Of a stretch of DNA of 64,000 nt, positions 52,401-59,879 are shown piece by piece. Within the stretch, counting starts at the first letter, position 1. Each line of letters begins with the position of its first letter. Origin of the DNA: Astropecten irregularis (lineage: Eukaryota; Echinodermata; Asteroidea; Paxillosida; Astropectinidae); NCBI GenBank assembly GCA_963971285.1, contig OZ020250.1:18194783-18258782 (forward strand), given 5' to 3'. A program made the position numbers and the translations under genes. The notes beneath the pieces were generated by a model, which worked only from the letters and a program-made list of their open reading frames with translations, did no database searches and was not told where the DNA came from.

Positions 52401-55400
52401 TCCGTGGATCGGTTCTGAGGGGGATTTTTTTTTGGGGGGGGGGGACATACATGCACTGATTTTTTAACTTTGGGGACAAAAGCACACATTTAAATTGATT
52501 CAGTTATTAATTATGCACTAAGCAATAATCTGAAAGCACTTTCATCACTTTCCCAAATTTGACTACAGGTAACCTTTAAGTGCACAAATTTCAACTTATC
52601 AGTGGCTAGGTGAAAAGGATTTAATTTAAGAATAAGGAGGTTTGAAAACAGGACAATCACTAGCCTCAACCTCCTTCCCTTGCCAATGGAACTGATATCA
52701 ATAACAACTAGGATCAAGGTTGAATTATCTACATATCTGCACGTACCTGAAGATCAGATGAACCTATCCACAAAAGCCCAGTGTCGGCAAACAGAGCAAG
52801 CAGTCTGTTATCAAATGACACTGCCATCTCTATAAAGGCATTCACATGACTTCTTGTCTCGAGGAACTAAAAACAAGCAAACAAACAAAAATGGATGAAT
52901 AATTTTTCATTAAATAATCACATGGGGGATCACTCAAACAGGATAGGGCTTTTTAATTAATATAATCATCAAATAACCACAAGGGAAACTGACTGAATAT
53001 AAAGTAATTCAAAAGTGAACAAAGAAAAATGACTGGAGCGGGATTCGAACCGGCGACCTCCTGAATACCGTACAGGCACTCTACCAACTGAGCTTTCTAG
53101 CCATATGTTGGTGGTGTCCCTAATAGTCAATTATCTTTGTTAGTTTGGCAGTCAGAAGCCATGAAACCATGCACACAACGCCATACCCCAAGGATCATTT
53201 CATTGATACGTGCAGCAATGCATGCTGCAACCTGGGAACGGTACATGGGGGATCACTCAAAGAGTAATCATATTATAACCACAAGGGAAACTGACTGAAT
53301 TTAAAGTCATAACGCCTGATTCAAAAGTAACGCATGCGCAGTGTGTTTCCCCCTGTTTTCGGGGGGAGATTTTACACGACTTCCTATGTTTGAGAAAGGC
53401 CTTTATGTACATGTACGTACATGCATGCGTGTCAGTGCGGGTAATTGGTTCGTACATTTGTGTAATAACATAGTCATGAACCAAGACTAGAGTTAGGGTT
53501 AATAGCTTACTTACATAATAATACTTTCCCAGCAAGAAGATTTTAAAAAAAATTCCAGGTACATGTACATGTGTCAAATATCTAAATCAAATAGTGAATA
53601 TCAGAAATACCAAATCAAGAAGCAACTAGAGGTTTGTCTGTCAACTGACAGAGCAAATGACTTTTTCGCCAATGACTTGTTTGACCGGAAGTAGAGGCCG
53701 CAGAGGTCATGCAATGTGTCACAAATGAAAGACCTTGACTAACATTGTGCACTTGGTGAAAGAATCATGATCATAGCTCTTACCACTTTTAAATAAGGAG
53801 CTACTTTCTGTTTGACCGGAAGTAGAGGTCACAGAGGTCAAGTTATGTGTCACAATGAAAGACCTTGGCTAACATTGACTTTTGGTGAAAGAATCATGAT
53901 CATAGCCCTTACCACTTTTAAATGAGGAGCTACTTCCTGTTTGACCGGAAGTAGAGGTCACAGAGGTCAAGTAATATGTCACAATGAAAGACCTTGCCTA
54001 ACATTGACTTCTGGTGAAAGAATCATGATCATAGCTCTTACCACTTTTAAATGAGGAACTACTTCCTGTTTGACCGGAAGTAGAGGTCACAGAGGTCAAG
54101 TAACATGTCAAAAAGAAAGACCTTGCCTAACATTGACTTTTGGTGAAAGAATCAAGTTCATATCTCAAACCGTTGATTTTTTGTTGATTTTTAAAGATTT
54201 TGATTATTAAATTTAAATTGCTTGTAATTTTACACCTGATGACGTCATCATGACGTCATTGTTTTAGGATCATCCCTGCATAAGGGTCATTCATTGGTAT
54301 AAGTTTGATGATGATCCGAACTTGCAAAAGCACTAAAGTCGCGCTAAGAATAAAACGTGTACAAATTGAATGGGCCATTGGAGAAGAAGAGGAGGAGGAA
54401 GAAGAAAAAAAAGAATCAGAACAAAAAGAATAACTTTTTCGCACTCAAAAGTGCGAAAAAGTCAAATAGCAAGTAGAAAATATACCAAATACCACACATA
54501 ATATTATCACACACCTAGATATCAAATACCATATATCAAACAATACTTCTAATATATACCAAAATAGCAAAATACCAGACAGCATTGCCTGAGGTTAGGT
54601 TTACCTGTTCATGAACGTCCGTGTAGTCAACCAGATAGAGTTGTCTCTCTTTGGCCAGTAGGATCTGAGTGTGTCTATCACGGCATATGATACCCCAACT
54701 GCTGGGCGGACAGTCCAGCCCTAAGCAGGTGACCACAATCAATCAATTAAGAACAGGTGTATGCTGGCTTATAACTGTATTCATGTTGAATTCAAAACAA
54801 TACCTGGGGCAAATATCATAGAGCTGCTTAGCACAAAAATAATTGCTTAGCACAAAAATAGCGTGCCCAATAAAACAAACCACCATCGAGAATTCCATAA
54901 ATTTGATACTCATGGTCAGCGAACAACAGCCAGAACAATTGCAAGTGATACACGATGCACGAAAATTTGGTTGTTAATCCTGTTTTTACTAAGACAGAAA
55001 TGTTAGTTAGTTTATTAAGGCCGTCTGGTCCAGAGACATTGGGCTCTTAGGTTGGGATAGCTCCCTCAGGAGATTAACTAGATATAATGTTACTGTAGGC
55101 AGAATCTAAGGTAAACAACCATATCCTGGTTTGGTAAAGGCTGGAGTTTTTAGAGGGGAAATCTCCTCATGACAAGCACTGAGTATGCAGTGCTCATCCA
55201 CGTCGGTGAAGGGCAAGCCTAATTTACAACATACCTGGTACTTCCACCATCTTTCGACTGTGACCCTCGTTGATATTATTGATGACAAAGAAGCGATAGC
55301 TACCAGTCAGAATGGCAAGACCCGTTCCCACGTAGCCCTGGAATATCTTGCATTCTAGCACTTTGGTGTCCCGGGCCTCCTGCACATGCAAAATATTCCA

Positions 55401-58400
55401 ACAATATAAGGCCGAAAAAAAAAATTGTTGTGTTGCCCTCAGCGACCGACCGTAAAATGCCAGAACTTTGGGTCAGGATTTTTTTTTTTTTTTTTTCTCC
55501 GAGTCCTAAAGTATAAAAACTCACCATTTTTGACAGAAAATGTAAGATGTAGCAGTAAAAAAGCGTGTCTCCTCAAAACGAAACAAGACCGTTGATTTAT
55601 AAGCCCTGCTGACTATACATCCTGTATTTATTTTTAAATATTTGAAAGTCGGCCCTCGCCCCCCCCCCCCATTTTTGACCGACTGACCCAAAATTTTACA
55701 TTTTTCCACTTGAGGGCAACACAACATTTTTTTTCCCGCCAAAAGCCAATAATAATAATAATAAACAGCTTTTACATGTATATAGCGCATATCACAATGA
55801 ATGTGTGATGCCTCTATGCGCATATTACTATTATCCCTGGTCATTGGGCTACGATTACTACATCCTGAAACTATCTCAATGGGAGACTTTTGAGAACTGG
55901 TCTTCAAGTCAACAGCGCACGCGCACGCACAACAACGCAGGCGCAAAACAACGCGCGCATGCTCACATTTGCGTGCGCTGTTGACTTGAAGACCGGTTCT
56001 CAAAAGTCTCGCATTATTTTGCCAAAAAGACACTTGTAGTTGTAGATCAATGGACCCTTCCGGCCTGTCAATCAAACTGCACGCTTTGACCAATTGGAGG
56101 ACGCCTTTTAATCAGGTGACCACGAAAGCCTCCGTCAAACTCGGTCACAGGCGATATGCAAAACACATATATGGGCGGGGTTTAAGAGTAAAGCCCGAAC
56201 TTTCCATTGGTATTCATGATACGATAGATGCAATGTATATATGGTATATACATGGTCTTTCAATCGTCTCCTAATGAGGACTAGAGCATGCTAAATGAAA
56301 CGTTGAGACCTTACGAGAAGTGCGAAGGATATAGAAGTGAGAAAGTATGAACAATTCCTACATGGTGTTTCCGCAAACCGATCCACATACCAATGTAAGA
56401 CTTTTGGAGAGTCGGTCTTGAGTCAACAGCGCACGCACGCGCAATACAACGCGCGCATCTCACAATTGCGCAAGCATGGTTTGCACGTGCGCTGTTGACT
56501 CAAGACAAGACCGACTCTCCAAAAGTCTCCCATTGACACCATGCAAAGCCTGAAATCTTTCTTCTACACTGTACATGGTAGGCCTATAGTTTACCTGTCC
56601 AAGACTGAAATTCCTCTGGAAGCTGCTGAAGATGTCATACACCAAGACACTGCCATCTTCTTGAACGCACAGAAGATCCTCTGCACTAGACCATCCCATA
56701 TGCAACAGCTTACCACTATCCCACTGCAAGGAGGAAGTATACAATATATTGCCTGAATGTTGGGGGCATAGGTGGCAAGTGCTTTAGGCACTCGCCTCTC
56801 ACCAATGTGGCCTGGGTTCAATTCCGGCTTGGGTCATATGCTGTACTCCGTGATCATAATTATATGAGTTGATGTGGCTGGCAGCCAAGGGCGCCCATGA
56901 AAGCCTGCTACTCGATCACTTGAAGTCGCATCCTTCGCAATTCAGCACCCCAGCTGCCAGTAAGGATGATTAGCCTCCCAAATTATTATTTATTATAACA
57001 CTTACCGGTACTACATGACCTAGGGCTGTTTGTGGAAAATTGAAAGTCTGAGAAGTGAGCAATGCGTGCTTACCCTGAACTGTGAGATCTCTCGACCTGA
57101 TGAGGTGTAGATGTAAATAGTGGGGCGGGTACCACCACGGACATGCGCCATCTTGCTCTCGTCACGAACAAGCGCTGATATAACAGGAACCCCACGAAAG
57201 GAAGGAAAAAAGTACATGAAAATACTGACATAGAGAGTCGCACTAGTAATTCCTTTCCCATCCTAAAGAATGGGAGTGTTGATAATACATGTATTTGTTG
57301 GTGAAAGTGGCACAACCTGTACCTGTCATCTTTTCATACATATTTATATATTATTCTAATGTTGTTATTTTAATTAATTAATTTGTATTTTTTATTTCGT
57401 ATTGTTCTCGTATTTTTCTTGTATTCATTTTTCTTATTTTATCTTAACATCTCATCTTACGGTTGTGTAAATAAATTGTTATTATTCATGATTTACTGCG
57501 GTACCCGCCGCGATATTGGATTTGATTCACCCTGCAGACCCCAGCTAGCTCGGTGGCCTAGCAGGTAAGGCATCTGCACTAGTTAGTAAGCAGGAGGTCG
57601 TGGGTTCGAATCCCACCTGAGCCAGCATGTGATTTTTTCACGTGCTCTCACAAGCACTGAGTATACAGTGCTCACCCACGTCGGTGAAGGGCAAGCCTAA
57701 TTTGCATAAATTTTTATTGTTGTAAATACTCTTTTATAGATATTTATTTATCTGTACATTTACATGTTGGCTGTCCGAGTGTTTGTTTGTGTGTTTGTGC
57801 CGATTTTTATTGCTGTTGGTCTTGGTTAATAAATAAATAAATAAACAACTGCATAATTATGTAAAGCAACCTTGAATTTGCATTTCTGAAGAGGAAATGT
57901 GGAGACTGTGGTAATGTGTTGTATTAAAGCAGCTCTTGTCTTGTGTGGTGGGAGCACTGAGTTGAATAGGGTTAAAGGAGCAATTATGACATCAAGGCAT
58001 TTTAGTCAACTCACCAATTGGTCCTCCATAGGGAGCCGCTGCCACTTTAAATTTCTTTAGGTCAGCGACCTCCTGCCAGCTTCTGTCCATGCTGTATACT
58101 TCCAACTTCCTGCGAGTGAATTACAATTCAGTAATATTTTTTTTAATTAATGCGGTAACATTATTTATATCTCATGCAAATATTTGAAAATATACCCCAG
58201 CACACTGTATCAAGTTACTAATGTTCCAATATTGGTTTCTATCAACTAAATTTGTGGGCAAATTCTCAATGTACTGACTGAAACAGTGTACAGTTTTCAC
58301 GAAAGTAACTTTTAAATTCAAGCACCATACTGCCATATGAGGCCAAGTAAAAAAAAAACATGTTTAGCATCCTGCCTTTTTGGAAAAAAAAAGGAAGGAG

Positions 58401-59238
58401 GCCCTTTTTTCTTCTTTTTTTTCCAAAATGGCTGACCATCCAAATTTGTCCAAAACAACCGGTCAGGGCCCACATGTCAGGAAATGGGTAAAAATGCAAG
58501 TATTTTTACCTTTAGGCTTCAATTTTTAATTGGAACAGCAGTACAAATCAGAAATCATTCCCGAAAAAAACATAAAATGTACACTTTTTAGGGTTTTATA
58601 AGAAAAAGAAAGAAAGAAATGCAAATCTAGACAGCATCCGAAAAGGAAGCGGGCTGGGACGCTTAACATGTTTGTTTTTGGTAGGGCATAATTGTGGATC
58701 AGAAAAGTGGGGATGCACAGATTACAGTGCATCAGTACTGCACCAGACTGAACACTGCCGGGCAACAAGGGTTAACCTGTCTGTAATCTATATAAACAGC
58801 CGTTCAGAGAAGTGCAAGGCTGCAGTAACGAATGCAGTAACAGAGGCGAAAAATTCTCGAAAACGAATTTGTTGGATTTATGATTTTCTTGTGTGAGTTA
58901 ATAGTCCCTTGAGAGATATGGGGGTTCATAGGAAGTGTATTTATACGTGCCCCAGTTTTCAATGGACATGAGTAACGTTAGCCTAGGCCAAGGATACTGA
59001 CTAACTGAGTGTACGGAGTAGAACAGAGTGGTCCTAATTTGTAATGGGGAACTCCACAGCATTCATTGTCCGGAAACTGGGCAGCTAACTTCTTCGGCTT
59101 TTCAGCCTTTCAATATTTATTTAAATGAAGTAAAAAGAAAACAAAACCATCATACTGAGACTTTGATACCCAAATGTTCGTTTCTTACCTGTAAAATACC
59201 TCCCCTAAGGGATTCCAGTCCCCTGTTACGTGTGCCAT
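40270..59238 (-). CDS. VPS16: VPS16, core subunit of HOPS and CORVET (complete, 23 exons)
   Basis: VPS16 is the scaffold subunit, shared by HOPS and CORVET, that binds the SNARE-regulating protein VPS33A and tethers endosomes, lysosomes and autophagosomes. All 23 exons were read by eye from splice signals. Their phases agree and sum to 2496 bp, giving 831 residues plus stop (human 839). Start [17 protein letters not shown] aligns with human MDCYTANWNPLG. Residues ~1–420 are the N-terminal β-propeller region ([35 protein letters not shown]). Residues ~500–831 are the α-solenoid region ([54 protein letters not shown]), ending KAQMVAKK. No frame break seen. Introns 8 and 12 have U12-type signals. 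Introns are crowded with MITEs and SINEs. Confidence 0.97.
40425..40616. repeat. AT-rich simple repeat (AAACAATAAACAAAAATAAT-like)
   Basis: About 190 bp of AAT/AAAC-type units directly upstream of the VPS16 exon 23 acceptor on the minus strand. Confidence 0.9.
40961..41095. mobile_element. C-family MITE copy 4 in VPS16 intron 22
   Basis: AATAGCGCTCTGCACTTGCG and TTAGTGCGGAGCGCTA ends; CRE octamer at 41070–41077. Confidence 0.87.
41252..41355 (-). CDS. VPS16: VPS16 exon 22
   Basis: Acceptor CCTTAG, donor GTAAGT. Encodes [20 protein letters not shown] then [14 protein letters not shown], matching human [22 protein letters not shown]. Confidence 0.96.
41517..41902 (-). mobile_element. F-family MITE copy 1 (TTAA type), VPS16 intron 21
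   Basis: TTAAAGGGAGCATATAGGAT at the left, TGTATTGTACCTTTAA at the right. Reverse complement of the 49189 copy for most of its ~385 bp. Confidence 0.85.
41955..42051 (-). CDS. VPS16: VPS16 exon 21
   Basis: Acceptor TTGTAG, donor GTAAAC. Encodes [20 protein letters not shown] then [12 protein letters not shown], matching human [31 protein letters not shown]. Confidence 0.96.
42087..42118 (+). mobile_element. F-family end fragment, VPS16 intron 20
   Basis: TTAAAGGTATAATACATGAT followed by TGGTAAACG, identical to the F copy 2 start; the rest is absent. Confidence 0.6.
42200..42567 (+). mobile_element. A-family MITE copy 8, variant core
   Basis: Typical ends (CTATCATACTTTGG; TTCCTTTAA), but the half after the core is unlike the standard copies and matches copy 9 instead. 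In VPS16 intron 20. Confidence 0.8.
42626..42795 (-). CDS. VPS16: VPS16 exon 20
   Basis: Acceptor CCAACAG, donor GTAAAC. Encodes [35 protein letters not shown] and [11 protein letters not shown]. This segment corresponds to the region of human VPS16 that contacts VPS33A. A B-family MITE ends about four bases upstream of the acceptor. Confidence 0.95.
42799..43031. mobile_element. B-family MITE in VPS16 intron 19
   Basis: GGCAATTTCATAAAACTG and CAGTTTTATGAAATTGGACC ends. CTGTT lies on both sides. The element ends about four bases from the exon 20 acceptor. Confidence 0.85.
43494..43605. repeat. ~21-bp tandem repeat, VPS16 intron 19
   Basis: About five degenerate units of the form CATTGCCTCAGTGCCCCTGG. 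A poly(T)/poly(G) tract (43386–43440) lies next to it. Confidence 0.75.
43809..43886 (-). CDS. VPS16: VPS16 exon 19
   Basis: Acceptor TTACAG, donor GTGAGT. Encodes [20 protein letters not shown] then NEFAAK (human FYKAKNEFAAK). Confidence 0.94.
44205..44309 (-). CDS. VPS16: VPS16 exon 18
   Basis: Acceptor GAGCAG, donor GTAAGT. Encodes [20 protein letters not shown] then [15 protein letters not shown], matching human [22 protein letters not shown]. Confidence 0.95.
44484..44564. repeat. Hairpin element, VPS16 intron 17
   Basis: GGAGGGCCTGACGCG and GCGTCAGGCCCTCC form arms of about 20 bp around an AATCCTGCTAGGATT loop that is itself a palindrome. Confidence 0.65.
44590..44612 (+). repeat. Poly(C) run
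   Basis: Uninterrupted C homopolymer of about 20 bases in VPS16 intron 17. Confidence 0.8.
44940..45037 (-). CDS. VPS16: VPS16 exon 17
   Basis: Acceptor GTGCAG, donor GTAGGC. Encodes [20 protein letters not shown] then [12 protein letters not shown]. Confidence 0.95.
45401..45626. mobile_element. B-family MITE in VPS16 intron 16
   Basis: GGGCCAATTTCATAGAGCTG at the left, CAGCTCTATGAAATTGGCCC at the right; CCAGG on both sides. Confidence 0.85.
45755..45863 (-). CDS. VPS16: VPS16 exon 16
   Basis: Acceptor TTCAG, donor GTAAGG. Encodes [20 protein letters not shown] then [16 protein letters not shown], matching human LLEYEPRSGEQVPLLLKM and [10 protein letters not shown]. Confidence 0.96.
46388..46522 (-). 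CDS. VPS16: VPS16 exon 15
   Basis: Acceptor TGTCAG, donor GTATGT. Encodes [20 protein letters not shown] then [20 protein letters not shown] and QLAVR. Confidence 0.96.
46690..46922 (-). mobile_element. A-family MITE copy 9 (fragment, variant core)
   Basis: Contains the GGATAAATACAGCGTTTCAGG and CCCTGTAAGTTA blocks of the family and the variant half shared with copy 8 (GGAAACAGTAGAAAA, GCAATTGTTAC). Ends are lost. In VPS16 intron 14. Confidence 0.65.
46990..47118. mobile_element. B-family fragment in VPS16 intron 14
   Basis: Only the right end (CATGAAATTGGGCCCAGG) and scattered inner words (GCTAACGGATTTC, CATAAGCACAAAAAG) remain. Confidence 0.45.
47167..47560. mobile_element. G element: 394-bp element with perfect 30-bp terminal inverted repeats
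   Basis: Left end 47167–47196 and right end 47531–47560 are exact inverted repeats (CTTATGCTAGGAGTCCACTG inward to GGCGCC). The interior repeats GGCGC/GTTGG words. In VPS16 intron 14. The perfect ends suggest a recent insertion. Confidence 0.85.
47695..47803 (-). CDS. VPS16: VPS16 exon 14
   Basis: Acceptor GCGTAG, donor GTGAGA. Encodes [20 protein letters not shown] then [16 protein letters not shown], matching human [20 protein letters not shown]. A 54-bp tandem repeat abuts the acceptor. Confidence 0.96.
47821..47982. repeat. 54-bp tandem repeat, three copies, VPS16 intron 13
   Basis: Units start at 47821, 47875 and 47929 (ACCAAGCATTGCATGAAACA) and differ by only a base or two. 54 bp is 18 codons and the minus-strand frame shared with exon 14 is open through all copies. 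Confidence 0.9.
48313..48348 (-). CDS. VPS16: VPS16 exon 13 (36-bp micro-exon)
   Basis: Acceptor CAACAG at 48350–48349, donor GTACGT from 48312. Encodes [13 protein letters not shown] when joined to exon 12 and 14 bases, aligning with human YKQLTIQVLLDRL. It is the shortest exon of the gene. Confidence 0.92.
48349..48999 (-). other. U12-type GT–AG intron (VPS16 intron 12)
   Basis: On the minus strand the donor is GTATCCTTTGC from 48999. A branch-point match, TTTCCTTAAT, is at 48373–48364, and the acceptor CAACAG ends at 48349. The short branch-to-acceptor distance (about 15 bases) is typical of U12 introns. Confidence 0.85.
49000..49127 (-). CDS. VPS16: VPS16 exon 12
   Basis: Acceptor TTCAAG. 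Encodes [20 protein letters not shown] then [20 protein letters not shown]. Ends in phase 2 at a U12-type donor GTATCCTTT from 48999. Confidence 0.96.
49189..49554 (+). mobile_element. F-family MITE copy 2, VPS16 intron 11
   Basis: TTAAAGGTATAATACATGAT at the left, ATATGCTCCCTTTAA at the right; interior matches copy 1 in reverse (CCAGCATCTGATGAACCAAG). Confidence 0.87.
49615..49855. mobile_element. E-family element copy 3, VPS16 intron 11
   Basis: CAGGCTTGAGCTCAGGCTCC at the left, GAGCCTAAGCCTCAATTTC at the right; interior GTAGATTCTCTGGTTTGAAA is shared with copy 1. Confidence 0.78.
49938..50063 (-). CDS. VPS16: VPS16 exon 11
   Basis: Acceptor CTGCAG, donor GTGAGT. Encodes [20 protein letters not shown] then [20 protein letters not shown]. 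It matches human KESQKADEYLREI. Confidence 0.96.
50205..50564 (+). mobile_element. A-family MITE copy 10
   Basis: CATCATACTTTGGTAGC at the left, GATACTACCTTTAA at the right, intact core palindrome. In VPS16 intron 10. Confidence 0.87.
50610..50686 (-). CDS. VPS16: VPS16 exon 10
   Basis: Acceptor TATAG, donor GTACGT. Encodes [20 protein letters not shown] then ASKEFQ, matching human [22 protein letters not shown]. Confidence 0.96.
51416..51510 (-). CDS. VPS16: VPS16 exon 9
   Basis: Begins after an AC acceptor at 51512–51511; donor GTAAGG from 51415. With exon 8 it reads [20 protein letters not shown] then [14 protein letters not shown]. Confidence 0.93.
51511..51995 (-). other. U12-type AT–AC intron (VPS16 intron 8)
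   Basis: On the minus strand the intron starts ATATCCTTTTT at 51995 and ends GCCAC at 51511. A U12 branch-point match, TTTTCCTTAAC, lies at 51534–51524, about 13 bases before the AC end. Donor and branch site both fit the minor-spliceosome consensus. No GT–AG pair gives the conserved protein alignment. The intron also holds a B-family MITE (51661–51884). Confidence 0.9.
51661..51884. mobile_element. B-family MITE inside the AT–AC intron
   Basis: GGGCCAATTTCATGGAGCTG at the left and inner words identical to the other copies (GTTAAGACAGAAATGTCATG). The right terminus is lost. Confidence 0.8.
51996..52126 (-). CDS. VPS16: VPS16 exon 8
   Basis: Acceptor GTGCAG. Encodes [20 protein letters not shown] then [20 protein letters not shown] and DWI plus AA. 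No usable GT donor follows; the exon ends at an AT–AC donor (ATATCCTTT) from 51995, which restores the alignment to human IQFVLDEDSYL. Confidence 0.93.
52213..52580. mobile_element. K-family element copy 2, VPS16 intron 7
   Basis: Ends GTAAAGGTTACCT and AGGTAACCTTTAAG are inverted repeats. The interior matches 18415–18856. Confidence 0.78.
52747..52866 (-). CDS. VPS16: VPS16 exon 7
   Basis: Acceptor TTTTAG, donor GTACGT. Encodes [20 protein letters not shown] then [20 protein letters not shown], matching human [22 protein letters not shown]. Confidence 0.96.
53011..53217 (-). mobile_element. tRNA-carrying element, reverse copy, VPS16 intron 6
   Basis: Reverse complement of 39143–39375 from AAAAGTGAACAAAGAAAAAT through GATACGTGCAGCAATG; the far inverted end is lost. 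Confidence 0.75.
53653..54467. mobile_element. ~815-bp element with internal 129-bp tandem repeats, VPS16 intron 6
   Basis: ATGACTTTTTCGCC at the left and GTGCGAAAAAGTCAAA at the right are inverted ends. The interior holds about 3.7 copies of a ~121–129-bp unit starting TTGACCGGAAGTAGAGG at 53691, 53812, 53941 and 54070. Two CRE octamers lie at 54240 and 54251. Confidence 0.7.
54605..54720 (-). CDS. VPS16: VPS16 exon 6
   Basis: Acceptor GCTTAG, donor GTAAAC. Encodes [20 protein letters not shown] then [19 protein letters not shown]. Confidence 0.95.
54805..55003. mobile_element. B-family MITE, truncated, VPS16 intron 5
   Basis: GGGGCAAATATCATAGAGCT at the left and inner arm through ACTAAGACAGAAATG, then unrelated sequence. 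Confidence 0.75.
55160..55229 (+). mobile_element. SINE tail fragment beside VPS16 exon 5
   Basis: Matches the tail of the 57535 SINE (GCACTGAGTATGCAGTGCTC, then GTCGGTGAAGGGCAAGCC). It ends about five bases from the exon 5 donor at 55234. Confidence 0.7.
55235..55379 (-). CDS. VPS16: VPS16 exon 5
   Basis: Acceptor GTGCAG, donor GTATG. Encodes [20 protein letters not shown] then [16 protein letters not shown] and RKMVEVP. Phase 1 at the end. A SINE-tail fragment begins a few bases past the donor. Confidence 0.96.
55405..55738. mobile_element. I-family element, VPS16 intron 4
   Basis: TTGTTGTGTTGCCCTCAGCG at the left and TGAGGGCAACACAACA at the right are inverted ends. Interior GCAGTAAAAAAGCGTGTCTC is shared with the copy at 63712. 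Confidence 0.82.
55879..56014. mobile_element. D-family hairpin element, VPS16 intron 4
   Basis: Same arms as the 2826 copy (GGTCTTCAAGTCAACAGCGC and its complement), flanked by GGGAGACTTTTGAGAAC and GTTCTCAAAAGTCTCGC. Confidence 0.85.
56263..56391 (+). repeat. Diverged copy of the hammerhead-like motif plus 3' module
   Basis: GTCTCCTAATGAGGACTAG then AAATGAAACGTTGAGACC, followed by the same 3' module. Core CTGATGA is CTAATGA here. In VPS16 intron 4, between two D hairpins. Confidence 0.55.
56395..56535. mobile_element. D-family hairpin element, second copy in VPS16 intron 4
   Basis: GACTTTTGGAGAGTCGGTCT on the left and its near complement on the right, around ACAGCGCACGCACGCGC. Confidence 0.83.
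56595..56723 (-). CDS. VPS16: VPS16 exon 4
   Basis: Acceptor TTGCAG, donor GTAAAC. Encodes [20 protein letters not shown] and [20 protein letters not shown], nearly identical to human [20 protein letters not shown]. Confidence 0.97.
56757..56960 (+). mobile_element. Third kind of tRNA-derived SINE, VPS16 intron 3
   Basis: tRNA-like head with CATAGGTGGCAAGTG and B box GGGTTCAATTCC, then a ~130-bp unrelated body ending CCAGCTGCCAGTAAGG. Begins about 30 bases upstream of the exon 4 acceptor. Confidence 0.6.
57074..57174 (-). CDS. VPS16: VPS16 exon 3
   Basis: Acceptor ATCAG, donor GTAAGC. Encodes [20 protein letters not shown] then [14 protein letters not shown], matching the human LDIYSASG strand region. 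Phase 0 at the end. Confidence 0.93.
57535..57725 (+). mobile_element. Second kind of tRNA-derived SINE, VPS16 intron 2
   Basis: A box-like TAGCTCGGTGGCCTAGC and B box GGGTTCGAATCCC. The tail GCACTGAGTATACAGTGCTC then CACCCACGTCGGTGAAGGGC recurs at 55160–55228. Confidence 0.75.
58015..58109 (-). CDS. VPS16: VPS16 exon 2
   Basis: Acceptor CGCAG just upstream, donor GTGAG from 58014. Encodes [20 protein letters not shown] then [10 protein letters not shown], aligned with human KYELYSMDWDLKEEL...[10 protein letters not shown]. Confidence 0.93.
59189..59238 (-). CDS. VPS16: VPS16 exon 1
   Basis: Start codon at 59238–59236, donor GTAAGA from 59188. Encodes [16 protein letters not shown] plus two bases of the next codon. 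The frame stays open upstream with an ATG near 59353, but homology to the human N-terminus supports the start used here. Confidence 0.92.
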
Positions 59239-59879
59239 TTTCAATTTTTCATGGACCGAATCTCTTTGGCCAGGTCGGTCGGCCCCTTTTTTCCTCCACG
59301 GTTGAACTACAGAGGGCGCTATCTCAGGGTGCACCACACACTTAAAATGTCCCATTGACCTTAGTGTAAAATCCCTCAAATTCACAGTTCAAAAAACCCC
59401 AACCAGAAGTTTCTCAGTTGTTGGTGCAATAGTGTAAATGATAGTGTGAACTCTCATCTACCCAATTCTTTTCAATTAATTTTTGGTTGGGTAACCGATT
59501 GGAATTTTTGCTAATTGCCCCAAGAACCCCCCCCCCCCAAAAAAAAAATTCATTTTTCCAAATTTTTTTTTCCATTTTTCCAAACCAACTTGCAGCCGGT
59601 TTTTTATGAAGCAACCCTCCACGTTCAAAACAACGTAGGGCCACATTTTAAGCCAAACTTTCTCAAGTCTTCACAACAGGCTGAAGCGCTGAACCCCCAG
59701 GTTGTGATAACCCGTCATAATTACACAATAATATTAATTGCATGACCCCCCAAATCGCATATTTTTAAACGTTTGATTTTTGAGCTATTTACAGTGTGGT
59801 GCACCCATAAAAACAATTGGGGTGAGGAAGATGGTGATCACTGAACACTGAGACTGAACAGGGGCCAATAAAGTTCATT

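Noticed and set aside
54360-54430. GAA-rich stretch as a coding or regulatory site
   Set aside because: Simple purine-rich repeat within the 53653–54467 element.
55521-56093. 190-codon minus-strand open frame in VPS16 intron 4
   Set aside because: Runs through an I element and a D hairpin; the predicted peptide is translated repeat.
57541-57626. Possible tRNA gene with GGTTCGAATCC
   Set aside because: Extra bases in the anticodon region and a SINE tail immediately after; not a functional tRNA.
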